From assembly GCF_035046505.1 (NCBI RefSeq), contig NC_089824.1, positions 32,120,274-32,184,273 of the forward strand: DNA of 64,000 nt, read 5' to 3'. This stretch comes from Tiliqua scincoides (Eukaryota; Chordata; Lepidosauria; Squamata; Scincidae). The first letter of the stretch is position 1. The number at the start of each line of letters is the position of its first letter. Below are positions 35,201-39,383 of this stretch, one piece after another. The position numbers were made by a program, and so were the translations under genes. The notes under the pieces are model-generated. The model was given only the letters and a program-made list of their open reading frames with translations, made no database searches and was not told the DNA's origin.

Positions 35201-35384
35201 CTCCAACATCCCCTGGCTGGCTGGGCACACCTGGCACAGCTCGCCCCTCACCCCCTGCCCCACAGTCGCCCCCCCCCGCGCACCTCCTGATGCCCTTGTC
35301 CATGAGGCTGAGCTCCCCCGAGTCGCCCCCGCCGGGCTCCCCCATCCCGCCGCGACTCCTCCTGTCCACTCTCGGTGCCGCCAT
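8902..35384 (-). CDS. LRRCC1: LRRCC1, leucine-rich repeat and coiled-coil centrosomal protein 1 (whole gene, 19 coding exons)
   Basis: LRRCC1 sits in the distal centriole lumen and takes part in centriole structure and ciliogenesis; human mutations are linked to ciliopathy. The assembled coding sequence is 3132 nt, 1043 residues against about 1032 in human. Residues 1-30 are an acidic/glycine-rich leader ending LMDKGIR. Residues about 35-180 hold five or six SDS22-type leucine-rich repeats (LHTLNLHCNQIS, LQHLDLSSNCIQ, LRTLNLSCNLIT, LTKLNLSYNRIC, ISHIELHSNCIS). Residues about 440-1043 are coiled coil, ending ALNDIQQDL. Exon lengths are 101, 206, 66, 168, 170, 201, 200, 193, 149, 205, 140, 202, 186, 175, 164, 209, 138, 136 and 123 nt. 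All borders are GT-AG and every phase fits. Start chosen: ATG at 35384, in the CpG island. E2F5 lies downstream on the same strand, as in human. Confidence 0.96.
9295..9701. mobile_element. Pogo/Tigger-like element, interrupted
   Basis: Left end CAGGTTGAGTATCC follows a TA. The right part GGATAAGGGATAATAACCT is an imperfect inverted copy of the CAGGTTGAGTATCCCTTATCC end known from Tigger-type elements. The inner GTCTGGATTTCAGATTTG / GTCTGGATTTTGGAATAG motifs fit that family. A piece is inserted at about 9311-9380. Lies in LRRCC1 intron 18. Confidence 0.6.
9311..9380 (+). mobile_element. SINE/L2-type 3' tail inserted in the pogo-like element
   Basis: GCCTTGAGTCCCTTCGGGGA, then GAAAGGCGGGGTAAAATAAA and a (TTA)n tail, is the usual 3' end of squamate L2-mobilised elements. 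TATCCT occurs on both sides and may be the target duplication. Confidence 0.6.
10184..10319 (-). CDS. LRRCC1: LRRCC1 exon 18
   Basis: Encodes MMEKLHSMDDAFRRQLESTL, then AAHQAELLQLANEKQQQIV. Matches the human MEKLHSMDDAFKRQ block. Acceptor TTTAG, donor GTGATG, phase 0 at the 3' border. Confidence 0.95.
10759..11142. mobile_element. hAT-like element, eroded
   Basis: Ends CTTTGCCAAAGTGTGG and a diverged inverted partner ATCAGGAACCGCTGCAC. An internal palindrome (AGCCACTTTCTGTTTCTAGA against CCGGAAGTGGCTTTTGG) lies at about 10930-10998. Resembles the CAGTGGTTCTCAAAC group of hAT relics. Confidence 0.5.
11195..12090 (+). mobile_element. L2 LINE, 3' end
   Basis: Conceptual pieces LGVILDSQLSLENQVVAVAR, SRLNYCNALYMGSTFNTIQK, QQLYWLFINFRYQFKVLVLTF and ALHGLSPGYLRDRLLPYM match the C-terminal RT region of L2. 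They are spread over several frames, so the copy is old. The 3' part contains GAGCTTTGTAAGCTGCCTTG and ends near AAAAAATAAA. Lies in LRRCC1 intron 17, opposite to the gene. Confidence 0.85.
12413..12550 (-). CDS. LRRCC1: LRRCC1 exon 17
   Basis: Encodes AMNKKWQDKGGLLSRLETQV, then KQMKENFDIKEKQLIEERDK and SLQAQK. Aligns with human TLNRKWHDKGELLCHLETQV. Acceptor TTTCAG, donor GTAAAT. Confidence 0.94.
12667..13140. mobile_element. Harbinger-like non-autonomous element, long type
   Basis: The left end GGGCCCAATCCTAAG and right end CTCAGGATTGGGCTGCCC are inverted. The body carries CATGCCATAAAGCATGTTTG and a purine-rich GGGGAGGAGGCGTTCTGGGG block. The same layout recurs at 28423, 40977, 47892 and 58167. 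Confidence 0.55.
13205..13413 (-). CDS. LRRCC1: LRRCC1 exon 16
   Basis: Encodes ALQERDERIRKHCEENTKIQ, KRLEEQLEERDIQLDELMEK and LRRQNDKKEELKQQLQEKDK through ELEDIKKAY. Highly charged heptad-type coiled coil. Donor GTACTT is weak but the phase fits exon 17. Confidence 0.94.
13756..14000. mobile_element. hAT-like element carrying a mariner-type hairpin
   Basis: Starts CAGCCATTTTCAACCGGTGT like the copy at 2845 and has the longer body of the copy at 23612 (TTCTGTGGCTCTGTTTCTAG). The right end is not preserved. A 67-bp hairpin is inserted at 13892-13958. Confidence 0.55.
13892..13958. mobile_element. 67-bp mariner-like hairpin MITE
   Basis: CAGGGTGACCCAAAAGTAGG at the left is matched by its inverse at the right. 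The 24-bp arms differ at one base, and even the middle (ATAAATG / CATTTAC) pairs. The CAGGGTGnCCCAAAAGT end is typical of mariner transposons. It lies within a hAT-like repeat in LRRCC1 intron 15. Confidence 0.7.
14256..14419 (-). CDS. LRRCC1: LRRCC1 exon 15
   Basis: Encodes GASLAQDRGKLEAKIEVLTS, ETEALKKQNERSSDALKIKS and KIVEDQTETIRKLKE. Matches human SSLAQNRGKLEAQIESLSRE. Acceptor CCCCCCAG, donor GTAAGT. Confidence 0.96.
14867..15135. mobile_element. Non-autonomous hAT element
   Basis: Left end CATTTCTCAACATTTGCC, right end GGTTGAAAAACACTG. Flanks ATCTACAT (14859-14866) and ATCTACAA (15136-15143) look like an 8-bp target duplication with one change. Same family as 3559-3864. Confidence 0.65.
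15164..15338 (-). CDS. LRRCC1: LRRCC1 exon 14
   Basis: Encodes NRVQELENMLEERKQQTIQL, ELLKQEKFNLISQITAQESV and IDGLKAERKIWGQELAEQ. Human has LIFGLRTERKVWGHELAQQG at this point. Acceptor CTGTAG, donor GTGAAT. Confidence 0.94.
15653..16158. mobile_element. hAT-like element, 506 bp
   Basis: Left end CAGTGGTGCCCAAACTTTCC; right end CCTCAGTTTGAGGATCTCTG. Flanks GCCTAGAT (15645-15652) and GCCTAGAC (16159-16166) give an 8-bp target duplication with one mismatch. The interior holds inverted halves around the AAAATAAAGATTGTGACC motif. Confidence 0.7.
16588..16773 (-). CDS. LRRCC1: LRRCC1 exon 13
   Basis: Encodes VKEAFDNVASELAEQKHILV, QSQQKEKQSSTLIQELTSMV and KEQKAKIAEVVRSKQETTHK. Human: VKDGFENVATELAKSKHALI. 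Acceptor AAATAG, donor GTATGA, phase 0 on both sides. Confidence 0.95.
17739..17940 (-). CDS. LRRCC1: LRRCC1 exon 12
   Basis: Encodes KELDTRVALNGSEFQEAVSK, EITKEQQRHEHHVKELQEKI and NLLNQNYKALEDEFRTALTI to FTE. Aligns throughout with human KELETREFFTDADFQDALAK. Acceptor TTTCAG, donor GTAGGA. Confidence 0.95.
18464..18603 (-). CDS. LRRCC1: LRRCC1 exon 11
   Basis: Encodes MKQIQAAELKASAAEREVQL, LRISLRQQKEKMEQVHELFM and LREQEH. The AELKASAAEREV block is close to human VELKASAADREI. Acceptor GCACAG, donor GTATAT. Confidence 0.95.
18924..19060. repeat. Large imperfect hairpin in LRRCC1 intron 10
   Basis: Inner arms AGGTTAACAGGAAG and CTTCCTGTTAACCT pair exactly around a short loop. Outer arms (CAGGCTGCC.., CTAGA / TCTAG, GGCTGCCAGGAG) also pair imperfectly. 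Looks like the core of a palindromic DNA element, possibly starting near CAGGGTGCACCCTTTATCTG at 18769. Confidence 0.6.
19200..19900. mobile_element. Unclassified old repeat remnant
   Basis: Contains an A-rich AGCAGCAATAAA stretch, then the motif AGCACCTTGAATTGGACCCA and TTCTGTGCCAGTTGAAGTTT, which recur in squamate repeats. Family not assigned; possibly LINE-derived. Includes a short (CA)n at 19856-19872. Confidence 0.35.
20126..20330 (-). CDS. LRRCC1: LRRCC1 exon 10
   Basis: Encodes LKELVLRERNAKTKLQVDFQ, QLKEEAERLGKELNQSKHKE and MDQQKALRTLEETLSKMETQ to QASE. Human: LKEIIFRERNSKGQLEVMVH. Acceptor TTTCAG, donor GTACAG. Confidence 0.96.
20907..21195. mobile_element. Harbinger-like relic, poorly bounded
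   Basis: Begins AGCCCAATCCTATCC, an end motif shared with other MITEs here, and contains a duplicate GGATTGGGCT. The right end may be CCAGATCCTATCC near 21189. Truncated or rearranged. Confidence 0.35.
21661..21809 (-). CDS. LRRCC1: LRRCC1 exon 9
   Basis: Encodes ALIQELDQEREKRWKAEQAE, KKLIESIKELQSQAKEEKDI and QSMAVYTTD. The ELDQEREKRW.AEQAE.KL core is shared with human. Start of the long coiled coil. Acceptor TTTCAG, donor GTGAGG. Confidence 0.96.
22171..22374. mobile_element. Non-autonomous hAT element
   Basis: Left end CAGCTACTTTCAACCAGTGT, right end GGTTGAAAATTGCTG; same family as 2845-3071. Flanks TTAGGG and CTAGGG are similar but eroded. Confidence 0.6.
22388..22488. mobile_element. 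Short MITE, about 100 bp
   Basis: AATCCTAACCACACTTTCCT at the left, ACTTACTTCTGAGTAGACCT then GGTTAGGATT at the right. One of about ten copies of the same short palindromic unit in the window, here adjacent to the hAT element. Confidence 0.6.
22687..22879 (-). CDS. LRRCC1: LRRCC1 exon 8
   Basis: Encodes GEEQISVQSGNQGSQLEEEN, SSPLEVPSLEIVGKSSKTLI and NKQKCQKKTLEALHSGTPQE. Poorly conserved linker between the N-terminal repeats and the coiled coil. Identified by splice sites (TTTTAG, GTATGA), by an open frame and because its phases fit exons 7 and 9. Human has a similar low-conservation stretch. Confidence 0.85.
23287..23536 (-). mobile_element. CR1 LINE 3' end
   Basis: Antisense 3' UTR from CATAAGAACAGCCCCACTGG to AACTTGTCCAATCCTCTTTT. 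No RT coding part beyond the last codons. Lies in LRRCC1 intron 7. Confidence 0.85.
23612..24112. mobile_element. hAT-like element split by a Harbinger-type MITE
   Basis: Left end CAATTTTCAACTGGTATG, right end CGTTGTAAATCTCTG. AACTAGG occurs at both outer borders (23605-23611 and 24113-24119). The middle, 23723-23933, is a foreign MITE with its own target duplication. Confidence 0.65.
23723..23933. mobile_element. Harbinger-type MITE, family A, 211 bp
   Basis: GGGTGCAATCCTAACCCTTT at the left is matched by an inverted AAAGGGTTAGGATTGCGCCC at the right. Flanked on both sides by TAA, the 3-bp target duplication typical of PIF/Harbinger. Confidence 0.75.
24446..24645 (-). CDS. LRRCC1: LRRCC1 exon 7
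   Basis: Encodes VANSSSKTGTAPNVLKAKRD, TDLTSESDGGSGKENSKKVP and KRSKIPNFRKSTVSTKYRSQ. The KRDTD.TSESD...K...KVP.RSKIP signature is LRRCC1-specific. Donor GTATCC was chosen over a nearby GTCTTA because it gives the phase exon 8 needs. Confidence 0.93.
25666..25866 (-). CDS. LRRCC1: LRRCC1 exon 6
   Basis: Encodes LPVITPHIDQVLAKFRQRQS, IPNWPATSSSTDAISSSEPE and RINFDNDMRIKKLENQISLL. The PVITPHIDQ motif matches human MPVITAPIDEL. 67 whole codons, phase 0 on both sides. Confidence 0.94.
25963..26132 (-). CDS. LRRCC1: LRRCC1 exon 5
   Basis: Encodes YREILLQALPQLTILDGRNI, FGEPVNLMETNASDLKCLEG and LLDCLTSSSSPKYDEE. This is the LRR cap: human has YRAVILQTLPQLRILDCKNI then FGEPVNL. Acceptor TTTAAG, donor GTGCTG. 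Confidence 0.95.
26780..26850. mobile_element. Short MITE fragment
   Basis: AAACCCCATTGAATATAGTA then GGGCTTACTTCCAAGTAACC is the central part of the short MITE also seen at 35123 and 49614. Ends eroded. Confidence 0.45.
26890..27341. mobile_element. hAT (Charlie-type) element with perfect 8-bp target duplication
   Basis: Inverted ends CAGGGGTGTCCAAAC and GTTTGGGCACCCCTG, 452 bp apart. CATAAGAG stands directly on both sides (26882-26889, 27342-27349). No transposase frame is visible, so it is non-autonomous. Lies in LRRCC1 intron 4. Confidence 0.9.
27350..27505 (-). mobile_element. tRNA-derived SINE
   Basis: On the minus strand: CAGTGGTAAAGACCATGCAT head, B-box-like GGTCCCAGTTTTGATACCC, then GAAGACCTTTG, as in other tRNA-type SINEs of this window. 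It abuts the hAT target duplication. Confidence 0.6.
27601..27768 (-). CDS. LRRCC1: LRRCC1 exon 4
   Basis: Encodes LLDLRGAKCKISHIELHSNC, ISNVNHLLQCLTGLQYLTNL and SLEKSGKSNPVCAKT. Two LRRs; human reads LHSNRIDSIHHLLQCMVGLH. Acceptor TTGCAG, donor GTAAGA. Confidence 0.96.
28423..28985. mobile_element. Harbinger-like long element, CpG-rich
   Basis: Starts GAGCCCAATCCTGTGCTCGG and ends CAGCTCAGGATTGGGCT. The interior has CATGCCATAAGGCACGTTTG, a G-rich block and TTGCAGGGCCGCTTACCTTA. Less methylation-decayed than its relatives, so probably younger. Confidence 0.6.
29041..29106 (-). CDS. LRRCC1: LRRCC1 exon 3
   Basis: A 66-nt exon encoding LGKLFNLTKLNLSYNRICDL plus M, one complete LRR. Human: LEELINLTRLNVSYNHIDDL. 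Acceptor TTCTAG, donor GTAAGA. Too short for a simple ORF search but unmistakable by alignment and phase. Confidence 0.95.
29211..29276. repeat. (GATA)n microsatellite
   Basis: About 16 uninterrupted GATA units in LRRCC1 intron 2, followed by AT-rich sequence. Long pure arrays of this kind are usually length-variable. Confidence 0.95.
29572..32041 (-). mobile_element. APE-type LINE (I/Vingi-like), copy 2, in LRRCC1 intron 2
   Basis: Same orientation as LRRCC1. It lacks most of the endonuclease and starts within the sequence before KLQTKRLYHTKKEGRPR. Otherwise it follows the copy at 53439 with about 18 differences that I counted over 2.47 kb. One CGA-to-TGA change near 31010 splits the frame into 338 and 461 codons: the upstream part ends VYPESQCGF and the downstream part begins within the STTDMVFSLRQ stretch. 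RT motifs AFIDLTKAFD, GVKQGCVLAPTLFG and FADDAAV are intact. The 3' tail ends CCAATACAATAC next to the target duplication. Very young. Confidence 0.93.
32042..32125. repeat. Short tandem array at the 5' junction of LINE copy 2
   Basis: Five or six degenerate units of CCTCTACCACCCAGTCAAA or the shorter CCTCTCCCAGTCAAA lie between the LINE 5' end and the right target duplication. The units are copies of the target sequence itself. They are absent at the 3' side. Confidence 0.88.
32154..32359 (-). CDS. LRRCC1: LRRCC1 exon 2
   Basis: Encodes LADLPLSLELHTLNLHCNQI, SRIERLGHLLNLQHLDLSSN, CIQRIEGLSALANLRTLNLS and CNLITKVE: three SDS22-type LRRs. Acceptor CATTGTAG. Donor GTTAGT (32153-32148), whose outer bases belong to the target duplication of LINE copy 2. 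Confidence 0.96.
32768..32895 (-). mobile_element. CORE/MIR-like SINE fragment
   Basis: Antisense CORE-type sequence: ACTGGCCCCAGATCACCCAA and GGGGATTTGGACCCACATAC, equal to the MIR-type core and B-box side. 5' tRNA part partly lost. Confidence 0.55.
33141..33345 (+). mobile_element. tRNA-derived SINE, near full length
   Basis: CACCTCAGTGGAACAGCATC, TGCTTTGCATGCAG, B-box-like GAGGTTCAATCCC (33193-33205), then the body TGAAATCCTGGAGAGCTGCC and a GAGCTAGATGCACCA segment. In LRRCC1 intron 1. Confidence 0.75.
33455..34790 (-). mobile_element. CR1 LINE 3' part, split by a hAT-like block
   Basis: 33455-33932 is antisense CR1 3' end (GAGCCCCACTGGATCAGGCC onwards). It resumes at 34731 with GACTGAAGAGCCCCAAGCAC. 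The intervening block has hAT-type ends. Confidence 0.8.
33933..34730. mobile_element. hAT-like element with a further nested insertion
   Basis: Left end CACTGGTTCCCAATCCATGG, right end AAAGGATGAGAGCCCCTGG, with GTGGTCCGTGAAG / GTGGTCCGCGGGCTCC subterminal repeats. About 34229-34640 appears to be a separate palindromic insertion, with ends CAGGTATGTGTTACTTAATG and TTAAGTGATGCATGG. Confidence 0.55.
34943..35118. repeat. Foldback element, 176 bp, in LRRCC1 intron 1
   Basis: The left arm GGGGTGGGTGGGGAGGCAGG plus about 60 further bases is matched by its inverse at the right end, with only a handful of mismatches. The loop is under 20 bp. A sister copy is at 36033-36246. Confidence 0.85.
35123..35195. 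mobile_element. Short MITE, partial
   Basis: GGGAGTAAGCCCCATTGACT, then ATAATGGGGCTTACTTCTGA and GTAGACAC. The core is palindromic; the left AATCCTA end is missing. Confidence 0.6.
35284..35384 (-). CDS. LRRCC1: LRRCC1 exon 1 (start exon)
   Basis: Encodes MAAPRVDRRSRGGMGEPGGG, then DSGELSLMDKGIR. The LMDKGI core aligns with human FMDKGLQSI. The first ATG (35384-35382) gives a leader similar in length to human. The next in-frame ATG is codon 14, a possible alternative. Donor GTGCGC. Confidence 0.9.
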
Positions 35385-35560
35385 CCACTTTGAATCCCCT
35401 CCTCGCCCCGGCTGGAGCACCAACGGCACCGCGGGGCCTGACGGGAGGGAACCTGCTCGTGCCATCACGCTTCGAGCCAGGAGGGCGGGGCCGAAGCGGC
35501 TCCAAGAGGTAAGCACTGAAGGTTCGTCGACACTTCCGGTCCGGCATGGAATGCGAGGCG
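35385..35560 (-). promoter_or_regulatory. LRRCC1 CpG-rich promoter
   Basis: CpG-rich sequence upstream of the start codon, with no TATA box. An ETS-type CCGGAAGT (minus strand, 35532-35539) lies about 150 bp before the ATG. A second CCGGAAG is at about 35684 on the plus strand. The transcription start cannot be placed. Confidence 0.65.
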
Positions 35561-35720
35561 TAGTCATGGAGACAGTGGTTATAGACTTAAGAAGCATACA
35601 GAGCGATGTAGAGATTATGAAGGACGGATAAGGTGGTTCCGGGGGAGCTACCTTACTGCCCCATATGGTGGTGATCGAATTACAACCGGAAGCGGTCATA
35701 ATATGTAACTTTTGTATGTT

Positions 35721-35798
35721 TTCTATCTCTATGGCGATACTGCCGAGGTTCTGGGAAAGGCTCTGCGAGAAGCACACTGAGAGCCCATAGAGATAGAA
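35721..35798. repeat. 14-bp inverted repeat upstream of LRRCC1
   Basis: TTCTATCTCTATGG (35721-35734) and CCATAGAGATAGAA (35785-35798) are exact inverse copies with a 50-bp spacer. Could be ends of a tiny element or a structured site. No function assigned. Confidence 0.7.
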
Positions 35799-35887
35799 AG
35801 GTCAGAATCATATATACGGAGTGTGATTAAGAGTACTCATCAAGTGACCCTCCAGTTTCTTCTGAGTTTTCCTTGCTACTGTGCACC

Positions 35888-35985
35888 ATGAGCCGTGGAG
35901 GTTTACTCAGAAGGAAGCCCTACTAAATTCAGTCGGACTTACTCCCTAATACATGGATTTACCTTGCAACCCAATCCCAAGCAGA
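35888..35985. mobile_element. Short MITE
   Basis: GTTTACTCAGAAGGAAGCCC, TCGGACTTACTCCC and CAACCCAATCCCAAG: the same unit as at 44202, in inverse orientation. Confidence 0.55.
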
Positions 35986-36032
35986 GTTATTAGGGCTTCA
36001 ACAACTGAAAGAGCTGAGTTTCAGGGACATCA

Positions 36033-36246
36033 GTGGGTGGGGAGGCAGGTAAGGCAGAGCCTCCCCACTGGAGTCCTTTGAGTAGCACCGCTATCCTGTG
36101 AGGCGCACAACTCATGCACAGGGCAGGGGAGGCAGAGGAGCAGGCAAGCAGAGCGCATGGGTTGTGGGTGCATGTGCGCCTCACACGGTGGCACTCTTCA
36201 AAGGACTCTGGCGGGGAGGCTCTGCCTCACCTGCCTCCCCACCCAT
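36033..36246. repeat. Foldback element, 214 bp, upstream of LRRCC1
   Basis: Left arm GTGGGTGGGGAGGCAGGTAA and about 55 more bases pair with the right arm ending CACCTGCCTCCCCACCCAT. Same family as 34943-35118, with a longer loop. The two lie on opposite sides of the LRRCC1 promoter. Confidence 0.85.
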
Positions 36247-36491
36247 GCAAGTCCTTGCTGAGTTTACAATCAGAGCATAGACCATGACTCTGCTGTTGCT
36301 GGGGTGAGGTTGGTGTCACTTGGTGGCTACCTTTGCTTACTGACAGCACTACGCAAGGTGCAGCTGGCCGGGTGCCCTACAGGAAAAAAACAAGAATGGC
36401 CTTTCAAGCTGCATGGGATACCTGCCAGGTTGGAACTGGTGCTTTACTCAGGCCTTGTAGCCTGGAAGGCACCACAGTGGACTCAATGACA

Positions 36492-36817
36492 ACTTTTCTC
36501 AACATCTGTCCCCCCACTGTACCACTTCACATAGTCCACCTATAAGTAGCACAGGAAGTAACTAGCGATAACATCATTGCCACTTACTTCTGGGTTGGGA
36601 GGCCAGATGCAATGCAACAAACACCAGTAAGAGACTCAGGGTGGATGGGACGACTTTTTTCAGTGCAGAAGAGCATGCTTTGGAGCCTTCTACTGCTGTC
36701 TGTTGTATCATGTTCCTGGTCTTGCTGCCAGATGGCAGGTGTCCAGGGGTTCCATGAGTCCCACCAGACACCTCAAGTACCACTGGTGGTATCCATACCA
36801 CTAGTTGAGAAATGCTG
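36492..36817. mobile_element. Non-autonomous hAT element
   Basis: Left end CTTTTCTCAACATCTGTCCC, right end CACTAGTTGAGAAATGCTG. Contains ATAGTCCACCTATAAGTAGC as in the copy at 14867. Confidence 0.6.
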
Positions 36818-38389
36818 CTCTGTGAGCACCCCCTGCAAAACAAGAAGAATAAGAATAAATTTGGGTTTATTAAAGATAGGAGCATTTAGTGCATCTTGAC
36901 TGTTCACATGTTCAGGTGGTAATGATGAAACTACACACCACTTCCCGTAAGCAGGGTGCCCTCCTGAGTTTGGGAAGGTCCAGCTCCACAGAAAATGACA
37001 AGATGCAGGGCGTCCAAGAGGAATTTTATCAGGGGGTACAAAGTTTCTTTGGGGCCCCTTCCCAAAGACGGAGGGGAGAAGATAAAACAGAGCAGGGTGG
37101 GTAGTGACAAGGGTGGGCAGAAAAAAGGGGAAAGGGGCAAAACAGGGCAGGGGGAGGGTGGCAACAGCCAGAAAAGCCTTTAGAACCCAGGTCTACTGGG
37201 CTTCCAATGCAGAGCCCAGGTCTACCTGCCCTAGTAGCATTGGCAGCTAGATATAGTAAAATGGAAAATCAAACGCACTCCTAAGTCTCTCTAAAATCTT
37301 TTAAATATAGAAAATCATTGCATAAAATTAGCATTATCGTATTTAGGCTCACACTAGAATGGGAAGTATCCTGTTTGCACCAAAACGTACTTTGGCATTA
37401 GCTGTAGACCCGCAGTTGTGTCCCTGAGCTCCTAGACACTCCATCATGGCAAGAGGATATTCATGCCAAAGAGCTAGTGTAGCAGGCCAGTTTCCTCCCA
37501 GATTTGACACTATGTTAAGGAGTGTCATGTATGCATTCTTTGGCCCAGCACATATGGCTTCAGGAAGCAGCAGCAGCAGCCGTACCCAGCAGCACCCAGC
37601 ATCCCAAGTGGACAGTGAGTCCAGCTGAGACAGGAAAATAGAAGATACCAGGAAATCTCTGGGCCTCCTCCTTTGGCTCTTGGTCCCCCCCCCCTTTTTT
37701 TTTACTGTGGGCCCAGGTACAAATTACTCCCTTTACCCTCCATGCCCTGACAAGACGTCTAAGTCATCTACATTCTCACAGTGATCTCTGCAATATTTTC
37801 TCTTGCTTTGCATAGGTAGGGCTCCCAGGATTTAGGAAAGAACCAACTCCCCCGCTTCACTTCACATGGAGTGACGTACTGCTTCTGACACTTTGGGCAC
37901 CCACCCTCCACAACATGACAGAACTTGACTGAAATCTGCCACCTTTGCAGCCTGTGGAGGGGAGCGATGAAGGGGTGCAGACTGGCAAACAATATGGATC
38001 GAGGCTAGATAAAGCCAGTGAGTTATTGATGGTCATCTGCAGGACTCCATGAATCTGAGGCAGTTGTGTCAGGCAGCAGATCTGCAGAAGAAGCCCAGTT
38101 CAGTCTGTCCACTGGCCTCCAGTGCTCTTCCACCTCTGCCCACTCCCTAGATTAGAAAAGGAAGGGGGGTGGAAGAGGAAGGGGGAAGGAGAGGGGAGTG
38201 GCAGACAAGAGCATTCTCCTCATCTCACTTCTGCTCCATGCCCCTTCTTCCTTTTCCAATATAGGGAGGAGTAGAGTCTGGCACATCACCAAGTAAGGGG
38301 GAGGTGGCACTTGACACTCAGCCTCAAGCATCAGGAAGTCTGTTTTGGGAAAATCCCCCCATTTTATTGTATTTCTGGTTGTGCTATCT
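36818..38389. other. Intergenic, no recognisable gene or repeat end
   Basis: Purine-rich block at 37010-37170 (GGGGAGAAGATAAAACAGAG type) and a CAGCAG run at 37567-37580. I found no exon-like frame with homologues I know and no clear transposon ends. Confidence 0.4.
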
Positions 38390-38515
38390 CCCGATCTTGT
38401 CTGATCTCGGAAGCTAAGCAGGGTCAGGCCTGGTTAGTACTTGGATGGGAGACCGCCTGGGAATACTGGGTGCTGTAGGCTTATACCATAGTCTTTCGAG
38501 ACTGAAGGTTGCCAA
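38390..38515 (+). mobile_element. 5S rRNA-derived SINE (or chimeric retrocopy) with LINE 3' tail
   Basis: 38390-38482 matches 5S rRNA from about nucleotide 27 to the 3' end: CCCGATCTTGTCTGATCTCG, GAAGCTAAGCAGGGTCAGGC and ACTTGGATGGGAGACCGCCT are nearly identical to the vertebrate gene, with about three transitions. The internal A-box, intermediate element and C-box are therefore present. Directly joined at 38483-38515 are 33 bp identical to the 3' end of the LINE at 53439-56636 (ATACCATAGTCTTTCGAGAC onward). The first 26 nucleotides of 5S are missing and there is no T-run terminator, so this is not a 5S gene. 5S-derived SINEs mobilised by a LINE tail are known in vertebrates (SINE3 class). 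A template switch during LINE reverse transcription is the alternative. Confidence 0.88.
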
Positions 38516-39006
38516 CCATGGTTGATCCTGTGCTACTTTGATATCAAGAACAGGCCTTCATATATGGATGCCAGCAGGCAAAATGAACTATTCTCCCAGA
38601 AAACACTGGCCTACAGGCCACATTTTCACTTTGGTCAAACTCAGACTCTTGGTTGTTTGTTTGTATTCCCTCTTCTCCCCTCACAATCACACATCCTGGA
38701 AGGAAACTGATAATCCTACATTGTATCTCTAGTTGAATGAAACTCAGTAATCCTGTCAGACAGTTTTCCATTGTATCTTCAGTTTGTGTTTGCTTTCCTG
38801 AATGCAATTCCAGTAACTTCTGTATTTTGCACCTAAACATTGGATTATACCTGTATTTTGCATTAACTTAGGTAAACCTCACTTTAAGTTGCCAGACATC
38901 CCCTGGCACCAAAGAGCTAATTTGTATTTTAGCTGACACTGCTAGCCCTGTTTACCTGCATCCTGGTTGATTAAGAGGAATTCCCTTCATTCATACCCAA
39001 GCTACC

Positions 39007-39383
39007 TTGTTGTTGGCATCCTTCAGTCTCAGAAGACTATGGTGTCACGCTCTGAATGGTGGTTCTGGAACAAAGTGTCCTGTCCAGTGCGCGAAGCCTG
39101 GGTAAAGTAGGTATGGAGGATAGGCTGTTACCCATGCAGCAAATCCCCCCTCTCCACGTCGCTGAAATGGTCCAATGGAAAGGCAGAGGCCAATACGGTT
39201 GGTTCCAGCGGCGTCGCAGGAGTTGCCAGAACGTGACTGTGTTCAGCCATGAACTGCCTCAGGGACTCCGGCTCCGGATTTTGCCTCGAGGTTGACTCCT
39301 GAAGCCTTTTCCATAACTGGATGTAGCCACAAGGCAGTGGAGGTTTGGGATCAGAGTTTTCCTTCTCTCAAGCTACCTATTGA
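39007..39383 (-). mobile_element. Element sharing a diverged LINE 3' tail
   Basis: On the minus strand it ends CATTCAGAGCGTGACACCAT, then AGTCTTCTGAGACTGAAGG, a diverged version of the LINE tail. The 300 bp before it (CTGCATGGGTAACAGCCTAT, CAGGCTTCGCGCACTGGACA) do not resemble the LINE coding region. It may be the 3' end of a related LINE or a separate non-autonomous passenger. Confidence 0.6.

Noticed and set aside
34923-35777. 284-codon minus-strand frame covering the LRRCC1 exon 1 region
   Set aside because: Only the part from the ATG at 35384 to the donor at 35283 is coding; the rest is promoter and intron read through.
38390-38482. Functional 5S rRNA gene
   Set aside because: Lacks the first 26 nucleotides and the T-run terminator, and continues straight into LINE tail sequence.
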